A stretch of 64,000 bases of DNA from Schlesneria sp. DSM 10557 (GTDB lineage Bacteria > Planctomycetota > Planctomycetia > Planctomycetales > Planctomycetaceae). The stretch covers positions 2,914,001 through 2,978,000 of the forward strand of contig NZ_CP124747.1 of assembly GCF_041860085.1 (NCBI RefSeq), read 5' to 3'. The position numbers and the translations under genes are program-made. The notes beneath the pieces were generated by a model that saw only the letters and a program-made list of their open reading frames with translations, did not search any database and was not told the DNA's origin. This document shows, in pieces, positions 41,506 through 51,327 of the stretch. Every line of letters starts with the position of its first letter. Within the stretch, counting starts at the first letter, position 1.

Positions 41506-44085
41506 ATGAAGTCTTTGATGGCAGTGCTGGGAACAGTCCTTTTGCTGGGACTGGTCGTCGGTCTGGGAACCGCTCGTCAGGTGATACAGACAGGTGAAAG
41601 CTTCGTTGAAATCGGAGTTTTATCGGAAGAGACCTGGAACCGGTTCGTCGCGGACGGGAAGGAGGTCGACTCGATCTACGGCGACATCGCCCTGCGGAAC
41701 GATTACCTCTCTGCCGTGATCGGCCAACCGATCGCCACCAGACACGCAAACATGACCGTACGGGATATCGCCGGGGCTCTCATCGATCTGGCCGTTCAGT
41801 CCGCTCCCAGTGATCAACTGGCCGCGTACTATCCCGGTAAACGACGATACCCATTCCGACAAGCATCCATCGTCAACGCCGAAGGGGCCGAAGTATCGCT
41901 CGATCAACCCTATCGTTCCGGTCAATCCGCGGCGGTGGTTCTCAAGGCCGAAGCGGGTGAGGACCGACCTGAAGCGACGGTCCGCTATCAGTTAGGTCCC
42001 CAGGATCGCTTTCTGACCGTCGTGACCACGCTCACGAATCGCTCGAACAAACTGCAGTCGATTCCGCTGGAAGATGATTTTCGAATGGACGGCGGCAAGG
42101 AAGAAATGCTGCGGACGCCTAATGGCACCGTTGATCAATTCTGGGTGGAAGACCGCTACTGGGATCAGGCCTATGGGTTGGATGCCGAAGGTTTGAAGCT
42201 GCAACTGACCAGCGATGCTCGAGTCACGGCCATCAAGTATGAACGTCCCGACGGCGCGACAATCGTCGCATTAGAACCCGGTCAGTCCTACACGTTTCAA
42301 CGTCGTCTCTATCCGGGAAAGAACCGGTTGGAAGTCAACGCGATTGCGCGGGGCCTGACTGCCGGAAATTCGACGACACACCAACTCGTCGTACTCAACA
42401 AACGTCATCGTCCCATCCCGCGGACGCTGGTGGAATTCAAGCTGGGCAGTGCATCTTATGGGACTGCTCGAACCGACAACGATGGACGGCTGACGGTCGT
42501 GACCCCCAGCGAACCGGTCACAGTGGACCTGTCAGCCTTCGGGAACAAAATTGCAGCCAACCTGCCACTAAAGACGGATGGTCAACCCGAGGTACTCACG
42601 GTCGACTTTGATCCCGGAACCGTGACGGCGACCATCACCGATGGCCAGCAGCGACTCATTCCCTGCAAGGTAGAGTTCAAACCACTCGACGGTCACTACA
42701 AACTTGACTACGGTCCGGAAAGCGGCGAGTTTGCCGTTCGGAACCTCATCTACACCCCCAACGGTAAGTTCCAGAGACTGATCCCCCCCGGTAAATATGC
42801 CGTCACGATCAGCCACGGCCCCGAATTTGACGCGGTGTTCACGGAACTCGACATCTCGCCCGGTGAATCGGCCTCTCTGGTCGCGTCGCTTCCCCGTACA
42901 GTCGAGACGCCGGGTTGGGTCAGCAGTGATTTTCACAGCCACAGCAGCCCTTCGGGCGACAACACCTCCAGCCAGTTAGGTCGCGTTCTGAATCTGGTGG
43001 CCGAGCATATCGAGTTTGCCCCCTGCACAGAGCACAACCGGGTCAGTACCTACCAGCCACACATCGACCGGCTGGGGATCGGTTCGCAAATGATGACAGT
43101 CTCGGGGATCGAACTGACCGGCCTGCCCCTGCCGCTGAACCATCAGAACGCCTTCCCGATCAAACTGGTTGAGCGAACGCAGGACGGAGGGGGCCCTGTG
43201 ACTGGCCCTGATCTCGAATCGCAGATTGAGCGTCTGGTCCTGCATGATGGACGCAGCGAGAAACTGCTGCAGGTTAACCACCCGGACCTCGGGTGGATGT
43301 TTTACGACAAAGACGGAGACGGCAAACCCGATTCTGGTTTTGAACGTGCCTTCCCCTTCATGGATGTGGTTGAAATTCATCCGATCGACCATGTTCTGGA
43401 ACTCGGCCCGATCGTCCAGCGAGGGACTCGGCAGCAGCCAAACACGATCTTCAACTGGCTTCAGTTGCTGAATCAGGGATTCCGGATCTACGGCGTCGTC
43501 AATACCGACTCACACTACAACTTCCACGGATCGGGCTGGTTACGCAACTGGGTCCAGTCATCGACGGATGATCCTGCGAAAATTGATCCCATGGAAATGG
43601 TCCGTTCTGCTGAACGGGGACGCCTCGTGATGTCGAACGGTCCTTACCTTGAGGTCCAGGCTCAAGAATCAGGTCGCTCTGAGCTTCACGTCTCTGGCGA
43701 AGACTTGAAAGCCCCCAGCGGACGGGTGTCTTTGAAGGTTCGTGTGCAGTGCCCCAACTGGCTCGATGTCGACCGATTGTTCGTCCTCGTCAATGGCCGT
43801 GTCCATGAGCAGCATAACTACTCACGCGAGAAAACCCCCGATGCCTTCCGGGGTGGAGTTGTGAAGTTCGAACGAACGCTCGACCTGGAGTTATCGTCGG
43901 ATGCTCACATCATCGTGGCAACCGGAAATACTCAAGGAAAACTGACAAACATTTACACTACAGACGTCGGGAATGCGCGTCCTGCCGCAATGACGAACCC
44001 GATCTTTGTTGACGTCAACGGGGACGGATTCCAGGCGAACAAAGACACACTGGACGTTCCACTTCCCACCAAGTTCTCCAGGTAA
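41506..44085 (+). CDS. Secreted PHP-domain metal-dependent hydrolase (CehA/McbA-like)
   Basis: ATG 41,506 has GAAGGG upstream and starts a signal peptide (MKSLMAVLGTVLLLGLVVGL). The first 480 residues are beta-rich domains. A PHP domain follows with the ligands DFHSHSSPSGD, APCTEHNR, LLQVNHPD, a VEIHPID segment and NTDSH, as in the CehA/McbA phosphodiesterase-like group. A C-terminal beta domain ends the protein. PHP enzymes cleave phosphoesters using two or three metals. The substrate is unknown; an extracellular or periplasmic site is implied by the signal. Confidence 0.82.
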   Translation: MKSLMAVLGTVLLLGLVVGLGTARQVIQTGESFVEIGVLSEETWNRFVADGKEVDSIYGDIALRNDYLSAVIGQPIATRHANMTVRDIAGALIDLAVQSAPSDQLAAYYPGKRRYPFRQASIVNAEGAEVSLDQPYRSGQSAAVVLKAEAGEDRPEATVRYQLGPQDRFLTVVTTLTNRSNKLQSIPLEDDFRMDGGKEEMLRTPNGTVDQFWVEDRYWDQAYGLDAEGLKLQLTSDARVTAIKYERPDGATIVALEPGQSYTFQRRLYPGKNRLEVNAIARGLTAGNSTTHQLVVLNKRHRPIPRTLVEFKLGSASYGTARTDNDGRLTVVTPSEPVTVDLSAFGNKIAANLPLKTDGQPEVLTVDFDPGTVTATITDGQQRLIPCKVEFKPLDGHYKLDYGPESGEFAVRNLIYTPNGKFQRLIPPGKYAVTISHGPEFDAVFTELDISPGESASLVASLPRTVETPGWVSSDFHSHSSPSGDNTSSQLGRVLNLVAEHIEFAPCTEHNRVSTYQPHIDRLGIGSQMMTVSGIELTGLPLPLNHQNAFPIKLVERTQDGGGPVTGPDLESQIERLVLHDGRSEKLLQVNHPDLGWMFYDKDGDGKPDSGFERAFPFMDVVEIHPIDHVLELGPIVQRGTRQQPNTIFNWLQLLNQGFRIYGVVNTDSHYNFHGSGWLRNWVQSSTDDPAKIDPMEMVRSAERGRLVMSNGPYLEVQAQESGRSELHVSGEDLKAPSGRVSLKVRVQCPNWLDVDRLFVLVNGRVHEQHNYSREKTPDAFRGGVVKFERTLDLELSSDAHIIVATGNTQGKLTNIYTTDVGNARPAAMTNPIFVDVNGDGFQANKDTLDVPLPTKFSR

Positions 44086-44202
44086 GCGGCCCTGCACCAC
44101 CGACCTCGCTGGCTGCAGGCCCCCCATCGGCCCCGGCGCGGACGGTCCCAAACATGATGATCCGAAGGGCGATTCCCTCACTCCTTTGACTTGGACAAGT
44201 TC

Positions 44203-46194
44203 ATGAGACGAATACCGTGCTTGCGCGTTTACCAGACGTCTGTCGGCTTCGGCATCATCGTGTTGACCATGGGATTACTGGGACACCACCGGATGTCAGT
44301 CGCTGCCGAGGGTGTGAAGGAATTGGGTCCACCGGTCGACGTCAGTTTCATCGCCCGCCTGGATGGAACAGAGCAGCGTTACGTGATTCAGAAGCCACGT
44401 GATTTTCGCGAAGATCAGCCGTACAGCCTGCTGATCGCGTTGCACGGTCACGGGTCAGACCGCTGGCAGTTTGTGAACGATGGGCGGGGTGAATGTCGTG
44501 CTGCGCGCGATGCCGCCGCGCAGCATCAGATGATCTACGTCTCTCCCGACTATCGTGCCAGAACATCCTGGATGGGCCCCGCCGCCGAAGCAGACATGCT
44601 GCAAATCATTGACGATCTTCACCAGCAATTTCGTATTGAAAAAGTGATCGTCAGTGGTGGATCCATGGGAGGAACATCTGCCATGATCTTCGCAGCACTC
44701 CATCCAGAAGTGGTCGACGGTGCGGTCAGTCTGAACGGGACCTCGAACATGGCCGAGTACGAGGGATTCCCCAAAGAAATTGCCGAGTCTTACGGCGGAA
44801 CGAAAGCCGATGTTCCTGCGGTCTATCGGGCACGCTCGGCCGAACTGTTTCCAGAACGACTGACAATGCCCGTGTCATTCACCACGGGAGGACGGGATAC
44901 TCTTGTTCCGCCCGACAGCACACTGCGGTTGGCCGCGGCGATGAAGGATCGGGGGGCACCTGTCAATCTGCTTCACCGGCCTGAAGGGGGGCATGATTCC
45001 AGTTACGAAGATTCGCTCCAGGCCTTTGAGTATGTGATCAACAAGGCGCTGGCGGTCCCCGAGTTAACGCCTCGCATCACGCTCAAAGAAGGCCCCGTGA
45101 AGGTCGTTTGCCTGGGTGATAGCGTCACCGGAGTTTACTACCATACCGGCGGACGCCGCGCGTACCCGGAAATGCTGGAGGTCGGACTCCGGAAGATTCT
45201 GTCTCGCGAAGACATCACTGTCATCAACGCGGGGATTAGCGGCAACACCACACAGGACGGACTGAACCGTTTCGACACTGACGTGCTCGCTCATCATCCA
45301 CAGATCGTCACGATCAGCTTCGGATTGAACGACGTCACCCGGATCCCCCTCGAGACATTCCGGGCCAACCTTGAGTTGCTGACGAAACGATGCCGCGATG
45401 CGGGTAGCGAGGTGATCCTCTGCACCCCCAACTCCGTGATTACGACTGCGAGTCGCCCGATCGAAAAACTGCTCACCTACTGTGACATCATTCGTGCTGT
45501 AGGACGAGAAATGAACGCCCCCGTTTGCGACCAGTATCTCAGCGGGACGAAGCTCCTCACTCGAGCACCCTGGACCTGGCGTCTCACGCTGAGCGATGAG
45601 ATTCACCCCAATATGGCCGGCCATAAGAGAATGGCAGAAGAACTCTGCCGAACAATTACGGGCAAGGGAGCCTCTCTCGATCAAGTGGGGCCACTTCATC
45701 CATCCCTGCCTCGTCTCGCATCGCTACTGAAAGAAGAGCGCCCCATCAAGGTCCTGGCGATGGCACCTTACAACGAGCTGATCGGCAACGCGATCAAGAA
45801 CCTGAAGCCCACCGCCCAAGTGGAGGTCAGTGGCTGGGACACCAAGGGCAAATCGATCGCGGCCCTGGAAGCCGAGTCCAAAGCACTCGTCCGGAATCTT
45901 AAACCCGACCTGGTTCTTCTGGCCGTACCACGAAGCGTCTCTTCGGAAGTCGACGAGGAATTCGTACGCAACTTCTCATGGATCATGAACTGGTCACTCA
46001 GCTTCGCTCATCAGGAGTGGGACTGCATTGTCATTCATCCTTCGGTCGCTGATCCCGACTCGAAGGGTTCGACAGACGAGACTTATCGTCAATTGGTGCA
46101 CGCTCAGGATCTGGGACTGATCGATCGGAAACCCGCTGACCGCGCGACCGCCGCAGAACTACTCTCGAACGGAATCAAACAGGCGGTCGAGTAA
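44203..46194 (+). CDS. Secreted fusion of alpha/beta esterase and SGNH hydrolase
   Basis: A signal peptide (FGIIVLTMGLLGHHRMSVAAE) is followed by an alpha/beta-hydrolase domain resembling feruloyl or polyhydroxybutyrate esterases. It has LLIALHGHGSD, a nucleophile elbow GGSMGGT (Ser154 from ATG 44,203) and GGHDSSY. A GDSL/SGNH domain comes next (VVCLGDSVTGVY, INAGISGNTTQDG, SFGLNDV, DEIHPNMAGH) with the full Ser-Gly-Asn-His set. The last 140 residues look like a second, degenerate SGNH-type domain. Two different esterase folds in one chain suggest removal of acyl groups from a plant- or algal-type polysaccharide, which is inference. Confidence 0.83.
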   Translation: MRRIPCLRVYQTSVGFGIIVLTMGLLGHHRMSVAAEGVKELGPPVDVSFIARLDGTEQRYVIQKPRDFREDQPYSLLIALHGHGSDRWQFVNDGRGECRAARDAAAQHQMIYVSPDYRARTSWMGPAAEADMLQIIDDLHQQFRIEKVIVSGGSMGGTSAMIFAALHPEVVDGAVSLNGTSNMAEYEGFPKEIAESYGGTKADVPAVYRARSAELFPERLTMPVSFTTGGRDTLVPPDSTLRLAAAMKDRGAPVNLLHRPEGGHDSSYEDSLQAFEYVINKALAVPELTPRITLKEGPVKVVCLGDSVTGVYYHTGGRRAYPEMLEVGLRKILSREDITVINAGISGNTTQDGLNRFDTDVLAHHPQIVTISFGLNDVTRIPLETFRANLELLTKRCRDAGSEVILCTPNSVITTASRPIEKLLTYCDIIRAVGREMNAPVCDQYLSGTKLLTRAPWTWRLTLSDEIHPNMAGHKRMAEELCRTITGKGASLDQVGPLHPSLPRLASLLKEERPIKVLAMAPYNELIGNAIKNLKPTAQVEVSGWDTKGKSIAALEAESKALVRNLKPDLVLLAVPRSVSSEVDEEFVRNFSWIMNWSLSFAHQEWDCIVIHPSVADPDSKGSTDETYRQLVHAQDLGLIDRKPADRATAAELLSNGIKQAVE

Positions 46195-46498
46195 CCGGAA
46201 ACACCGATGTAGCAGGGATACAGTGCGCCGCGGACATTCCAGGCGTTTGGAAGACTGCTTCCCAAGGACGGGATGCGTCGAAAAAAAGAATCCTTTCCTG
46301 ACAACCCTCAAGTAGACCGCCCCGTTTGAAGGCTGTCGCGATCACGGGGTTCCGCTGGCGATGCCGCGGTTCGCTTCCTGTCGGACGGCTTGAAGAAACG
46401 AAGGAAGCGGAAACGGTCACGCCCACCCCTGAGGCCGTCTCGGTACGGGGTGACCGAGGTGAAGCAACGACCGGCCTGCAGAGCGAGTCGGCGCGCGA

Positions 46499-47251
46499 TC
46501 AGCCCGCTTCTAACTGAGCCATCACTGAGTCGGGAATATTAAAATTCGCCGTCACGCTCTGCACATCGTCGTGATCTTCGAGCAGTTCCATCAACTTCAG
46601 GACAGCTCGAGCCGCTTCGACATCGAGATCCACCGTGTTGGAGGCGACACGCATCACTTCCGCCGATTCGGTAGGAATCTTGGCCGTTTCGAGGGCAGTC
46701 GTCACCGTTTGAAAAGCATCAGGAGTACAACTGACTTCAAACATATCACCAACCTGCTGCACATCGGATGCTCCCGCCTCCAGCGCAACCTCGAACAGCT
46801 GGTCTTCGGCAACGGCTTTCGTCGGAATCTGGATAATTCCTTTGCGTTCGAACAGATACGCAACGCACCCCGTGCTGCCCAGGTTTCCGCCGTTCACTTC
46901 GAAGGTCTTACGAATTTCGCCCGCAGTCCGGTTTCGATTTTCCGTCAGAATTTCGCAGAGAATGGCCACACCATTTGGCCCATAACCTTCGTAAATGACC
47001 TCGTCATAGGTTTCGGTCTCGAGTTCCCCGGTCCCCTTTTTGACCGCCCGGTCGATCGTGTCGTTCGGCATCGAGGCCTTGCGGGCGCGGTCGATCGCGT
47101 AGCGTAACGCCAGGTTCGCGGCAGGATCACCGCCGCCGCGACGTGCGGCCACGATGATGTAACGTGAGAGCTTGCCGAAGAGTTTTCCTCGTTTTTTATC
47201 AACAAGGCCCTTCTTGAACGCGATATTCGCCCAGTGGGAATGTCCTGCCAT
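46499..47251 (-). CDS. YebC/PmpR/TACO1-family protein
   Basis: The N-terminus MAGHSHWANIAFKKGLVDKK and the segment YEGYGPNGVAILCEILTENRNRTAGEIR are diagnostic of the YebC family, and the length of 250 residues is usual. Members act as transcription regulators in some bacteria and help ribosomes translate difficult sequences such as proline runs. It stands alone here, with a 303-bp gap (46,195-46,498) separating it from the esterase gene. Confidence 0.93.
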   Translation of the reverse strand: MAGHSHWANIAFKKGLVDKKRGKLFGKLSRYIIVAARRGGGDPAANLALRYAIDRARKASMPNDTIDRAVKKGTGELETETYDEVIYEGYGPNGVAILCEILTENRNRTAGEIRKTFEVNGGNLGSTGCVAYLFERKGIIQIPTKAVAEDQLFEVALEAGASDVQQVGDMFEVSCTPDAFQTVTTALETAKIPTESAEVMRVASNTVDLDVEAARAVLKLMELLEDHDDVQSVTANFNIPDSVMAQLEAG

Positions 47252-47387
47252 ATTTGGTTAAGTCAGATTCGAAGTAATGCGAGGGGTAAGGGCGCACCCG
47301 GAATGGTCTCGGGTGCAGAACAGGTCGGGCGAGAGAATAATCTGCTCGGCAAGCAGTCTCAACCCCGGTAACAGCAGACTCGCAGGT

Positions 47388-49673
47388 TCAGGGCGAGCCC
47401 TTCTCTGCTGGCTTGGGTCGTGACTGAGCTCCGTGCTGTTTCAGCTTCTCCCGAATCCGTTCCATCAGCTCTACGTCAGGAGAATTTTCTTCTTCGGAAT
47501 GCTCAAGGGCCGTCTGCCAGGCTTCAATGGCCTTTTCCGTCTGCATGGCTTTCAACAGGACATCACCCAGATGATCCCATAGAGTTGCGTCGCCGCCGAA
47601 ACTGTTTTGAGTGGCCTGCTCCAGAGGCGGAATGGCCTCTTCAATTCGGTCCAGCTTGAACAAGACCCAGCCCAGGCTGTCCAGGTACGCCGGATTTTCC
47701 GGCTCGGCCTGCAGGGCTTTGCGAATCATTTTCTCGGCCCGTTCCAGGTTTTTGCCCTGCTCGGCCCACAAATAACCCAGGTCGTTATTCGCCTGCGAAC
47801 TTTCAGGATCCATTTCCAGGACCTTTTCGAGGATTTCTTCCCCCTTGCGCATCTCACCTTTCTGAACGTAAACGTTCGAGAGGCTGAACTGGGCACGTGT
47901 GACGACTTCGGGGACATCCGGGAAATCCGTCATCACCTGCTCCAGCTTGAGGAGGGCTTCATCCCAGCGGCGGGCATGGGTGTAGATCCCCGATTCAAAC
48001 AGGCGAAATTCGTAGTTGTCGTCGTCCAGTTGAATCGCTTTTGTGATCGCTTCGAGTGCTTTGTCAATCTGATTGTCTCGCGTCAGCACTTGCGTCAGCG
48101 AGAAGTAGGTCCAGGCCCTCCCCTTTTCCGTCAACTGACCGGACTCGAGGATTTCGTGGTAGGCCTCGGCAGCGACGCGATATTTACGCAGGCGGGCCAT
48201 TGTGTCCGCAAACTCGATCTGAGTGGCGATCTTCGGCCGATTCGGGCTGGGGGGAAGTGACAGTGCCAACTGGAAGAACTCTTCTGATGCATCCGCCTCT
48301 TTCAAGGCAGCCGCCAGCTTGGCCAGCAGAATGGCTTCATCGAGCTTCAGTTCGCCTGCTTTGGCACGTGTTCGGCCCGACTCGATCAACATGGCGACGA
48401 GCGCCTTGTCTTCGGCCAAGGCTTTCACTTCGGACTCCAGCGACGCAATCGCTTCTTCACCCCGAGCCATACCGCGACCGAGTGCGTCAAGCAGATCATC
48501 CGACTTCTGCATTTTTCGTAAGACACGAGCGAGTCCTGCATACCCCGATGCGTCCCCGCCACTTTGCAGCATGGTGTCGTAGATTTTCCGGGCACGCTCC
48601 AGCTCGTTTACGTCCGTCAGACGTTCCGCCAGGTAATACTGGAGCGCGACATTCTGTGCGTCATTCTCTGCCAGCGTTTCCAGGCGTCCGATCAATTCGT
48701 CGGATTTATTGAGCTTCTCGAGAATCTCGGCCAGCAGTCGATAGGCGTCACGTCCCTTCGACGTCCGCTGCGCATCAAAGTACTTCTGGAGTTCCGCAAG
48801 AGCCTCTTCAGGCTTGTCTGAAAGCAGGAGAACTCGCGCCCGGTTATATGCCAGATTACCAGCACCTTGCCGGGTCGTTCCGGCCAGTTCAAATGCTTCG
48901 AGCGCAGGTTTCAGGCGATCGCCGTCGAGCAGAATCTGCCCAATTCTCTCGTAGGTTGAAGTGGGATCAGCCAGCAGGCTCTTTTTGGCGCGGGAATCGA
49001 GACCGTACTTTTCCGGATCTTTGATGGCGTCAAACAGAATTTCGTAACAGTCCGCCGCCGATTCCTTCTGTCCGGTAACGGCATACAACAGGCCAAGACT
49101 CTTGTTGAGTCCCACATATTCCGGAGAGGTCTTGAGAATTCGAGGCGATTTAATCGCTTGTTCCAGGTGCTTGATCGCTTCTGGAAGCTGCCCGGAAATC
49201 GCGGCCTGCCGAGCCAGCAGTTGCAGGATTTCAACGTCATCCGGATCGAGTTGAACGGCCTTGGATGCATAACGAACGGCCGCTTCCAGGTTCTCGTGCT
49301 GCAATTCCAGCGGAACCAGTTCCCGGTAGATTTCGACCGCTTCGGGATCGAGTTTCACCGCTTTGCGGAAGGCGTTCAAAGCCTTGCGAGGCTCGTTTCG
49401 ATGTGTCGAGTCGAGGAGTCGCCCCGTCATGTACCACGACAAGGCTTCATTGCGAGCGGTAATTGCGGCGGAACGAGGCACCAGGGGCTTCAGCGGCAGA
49501 GCGACATCATCCGATTCCTGCTGCTGATAGCCTTTGACATCAGGTGACTCTGCCGTTGAAGAAGGAGATTCGGTCTGCGGCTTCTGGGGTTCATCCTGCG
49601 ACAAGGCTGGCTTCGTCAGACCGAAGGCAAGAAGTCCCGCAAGCCCTACTCGATACCGAAGTAAATTGCTCAT
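47388..49673 (-). CDS. Secreted TPR-repeat protein
   Basis: ATG 49,673 begins a signal peptide (SNLLRYRVGLAGLLAFGLTKPALS). The protein is then built of about 15 or more tetratricopeptide repeats, for example ALNAFRKAVKLDPEAVEIYR, AVRYASKAVQLDPDDVEILQ and ALEAITKAIQLDDDNYEFRL. The C-terminus is Lys/Pro-rich. TPR arrays hold protein complexes together; the partner is unknown. It is preceded by the HhH-GPD gene in the same direction after about 120 bp. Confidence 0.88.
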   Translation of the reverse strand: MSNLLRYRVGLAGLLAFGLTKPALSQDEPQKPQTESPSSTAESPDVKGYQQQESDDVALPLKPLVPRSAAITARNEALSWYMTGRLLDSTHRNEPRKALNAFRKAVKLDPEAVEIYRELVPLELQHENLEAAVRYASKAVQLDPDDVEILQLLARQAAISGQLPEAIKHLEQAIKSPRILKTSPEYVGLNKSLGLLYAVTGQKESAADCYEILFDAIKDPEKYGLDSRAKKSLLADPTSTYERIGQILLDGDRLKPALEAFELAGTTRQGAGNLAYNRARVLLLSDKPEEALAELQKYFDAQRTSKGRDAYRLLAEILEKLNKSDELIGRLETLAENDAQNVALQYYLAERLTDVNELERARKIYDTMLQSGGDASGYAGLARVLRKMQKSDDLLDALGRGMARGEEAIASLESEVKALAEDKALVAMLIESGRTRAKAGELKLDEAILLAKLAAALKEADASEEFFQLALSLPPSPNRPKIATQIEFADTMARLRKYRVAAEAYHEILESGQLTEKGRAWTYFSLTQVLTRDNQIDKALEAITKAIQLDDDNYEFRLFESGIYTHARRWDEALLKLEQVMTDFPDVPEVVTRAQFSLSNVYVQKGEMRKGEEILEKVLEMDPESSQANNDLGYLWAEQGKNLERAEKMIRKALQAEPENPAYLDSLGWVLFKLDRIEEAIPPLEQATQNSFGGDATLWDHLGDVLLKAMQTEKAIEAWQTALEHSEEENSPDVELMERIREKLKQHGAQSRPKPAEKGSP

Positions 49674-49797
49674 CGCCCAATCTCCTCGCAATCCGATTTG
49701 ATGATATTCAGTATTCGTTCTTCCGTCTGATTGGGAAGCCTGCTCGAGTTAATTTACCTTAACTCTCACAGGGAAAACGATGCCAAATACCGCTCGT

Positions 49798-50715
49798 TCA
49801 GCGACTCTTCTTGACCGGCTTCTTCGCAGCTGCAGCCTTTTCGACGACGGCGGGGGCTTTGGCCGCAACGGCCTTCTTCGTCGCCGGCTTGGCCGCAGCC
49901 ACTGCGTCTGCTTTGGAAGTCTTCGCAGCTGCTGCCGGTGCCGGTGCAGCCGTCGCAGCGACTTTCTTGGAGGCAGTCGCCTTAACCGGCTTCTCGAGAC
50001 CATTCTTGAACAGACTCACCAGCCGATCCGCAGCCGTGTCGGTGTCGTACCCTCCTTCTGGAGGGGGGTACTTCGCAGGATCAAACGCCGGTTGCAGCGA
50101 CTGATCACCGGCGACACAACGCATCGTGAAAACGAACGTCTCCACCTCCGCCTTGCGGACGGCGGCTTTCATCATCTCGCCAATTTGTTCAGGCGTCTGA
50201 CTCGGTACCGCCAGACCAAGCCAAATCAGCAGACGGGCCAAGGCTGGATCGATCGGGATCAGGTGGGCCCCCGTGACTTCATGCAAGGTGTAGTCACGCA
50301 CGAACGGCGACAGATCCTTGATCTTCGCCAGTTGCTTCGTAGCCAGGTCGAGCGTCTTCTTCCGAAGGTTCTCGAACTCAAAAGAGTAAGACTTATCAAA
50401 CACAAACTTGAGGACCGAAATGACACGGAAAGCGCGCCATTCAGAAGCGGTCTGGCCCGCAAAGGCCCGTTCGATTTCGCCGACGCTGCTGACCCGCACT
50501 TCGTTCAGATCAGGAAACTCGGAAAATAACCGCTGGAAGGAGAGGTCTGCTTCCTCGACCGTTGAGTCCTCAAGACAAATGGCATACAGCATCGTTTCCA
50601 GGACAGGTTTGTTTCCCTTCGGGATCTGGACCTTGTACTGTTTTTTGATGATTGGAAACAGCTTCTTGAGAAGCGCTGCCCGATCGGACGCCTTGGCACG
50701 GGACGCTGCTACCAT
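49798..50715 (-). CDS. HhH-GPD (endonuclease III-like) protein with Lys/Ala-rich tail
   Basis: Residues 15-200 resemble the endonuclease III fold (KPVLETMLYAICLEDSTVEEADLSFQRLF, then SVGEIERAFAG). The helix-hairpin-helix Gly residues, the catalytic Lys and the Fe-S Cys set are not evident. The C-terminal 70 residues are nearly all Lys, Ala, Pro and Val, like histone H1 or AlgP-type tails that bind DNA without sequence preference. DNA binding is likely; glycosylase activity is doubtful. It lies in line with rbfA, infB and nusA. Confidence 0.72.
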   Translation of the reverse strand: MVAASRAKASDRAALLKKLFPIIKKQYKVQIPKGNKPVLETMLYAICLEDSTVEEADLSFQRLFSEFPDLNEVRVSSVGEIERAFAGQTASEWRAFRVISVLKFVFDKSYSFEFENLRKKTLDLATKQLAKIKDLSPFVRDYTLHEVTGAHLIPIDPALARLLIWLGLAVPSQTPEQIGEMMKAAVRKAEVETFVFTMRCVAGDQSLQPAFDPAKYPPPEGGYDTDTAADRLVSLFKNGLEKPVKATASKKVAATAAPAPAAAAKTSKADAVAAAKPATKKAVAAKAPAVVEKAAAAKKPVKKSR

Positions 50716-50761
50716 GGGCTTGTCTCAACTCCGTTCTGGAACCATCTACGACGAACTTTGA

Positions 50762-51253
50762 TTACCGCAAGTCGGCACTTCCCGACTCGCTCTCGTCGTC
50801 AACATCGTCGGTATCACTCTCATCATCGTCGCCTTCGTCGTCGTCAGATTCGGCGGTGTTGCTGTCGAACTCGGACTCTTCCGAATCAACCGCGCCTGCA
50901 ACACCGTTCTCGTCTGGCATCACTTGACGCAACGTCTGAGATGTTTCTGCACTGAACTTCACACCAGGATCGAGGACAAACTTCAACACAGGAGTGTTCT
51001 TGGTCTGCAATCGATCCGCGACCTTCGCCTGAATATAGCCTCGCGCCGATTCGAGGCCGTGCATCGTGAGGGACTGGGCTTTCGCATCCCCCATGATTGA
51101 GACGTACACCTTGGCATTGCGTAGATCACCACTCACTTCTGCCCGCAAGACAGTGACGTTCTTCACACGTGGATCCCGAAGTCCGACGAGAATCGTCATG
51201 CTGACCGATTCTCGAATCGCTTCTGCAGCTTTGGCAACGCGACGCGTGTTCAT
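50762..51253 (-). CDS. rbfA: Ribosome-binding factor A with acidic tail
   Basis: From ATG 51,253 the sequence MNTRRVAKAAEAIRESVSMT, then LRDPRVKNVTVLRAEVSGDLRNAKVYVSI, is the KH-fold RbfA pattern. RbfA binds the 30S subunit and helps 16S rRNA maturation. The last 55 residues are an Asp/Glu/Ser-only tail not found in most family members. The gene order nusA-infB-rbfA matches the widely conserved operon. Confidence 0.9.
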   Translation of the reverse strand: MNTRRVAKAAEAIRESVSMTILVGLRDPRVKNVTVLRAEVSGDLRNAKVYVSIMGDAKAQSLTMHGLESARGYIQAKVADRLQTKNTPVLKFVLDPGVKFSAETSQTLRQVMPDENGVAGAVDSEESEFDSNTAESDDDEGDDDESDTDDVDDESESGSADLR

Positions 51254-51327
51254 GAAACCCCAAACTATCGATCGACAGGACCGCCGTGGTGACGGCAAAA
51301 AATACCATACGCCTCAAGTCGCGAAGA

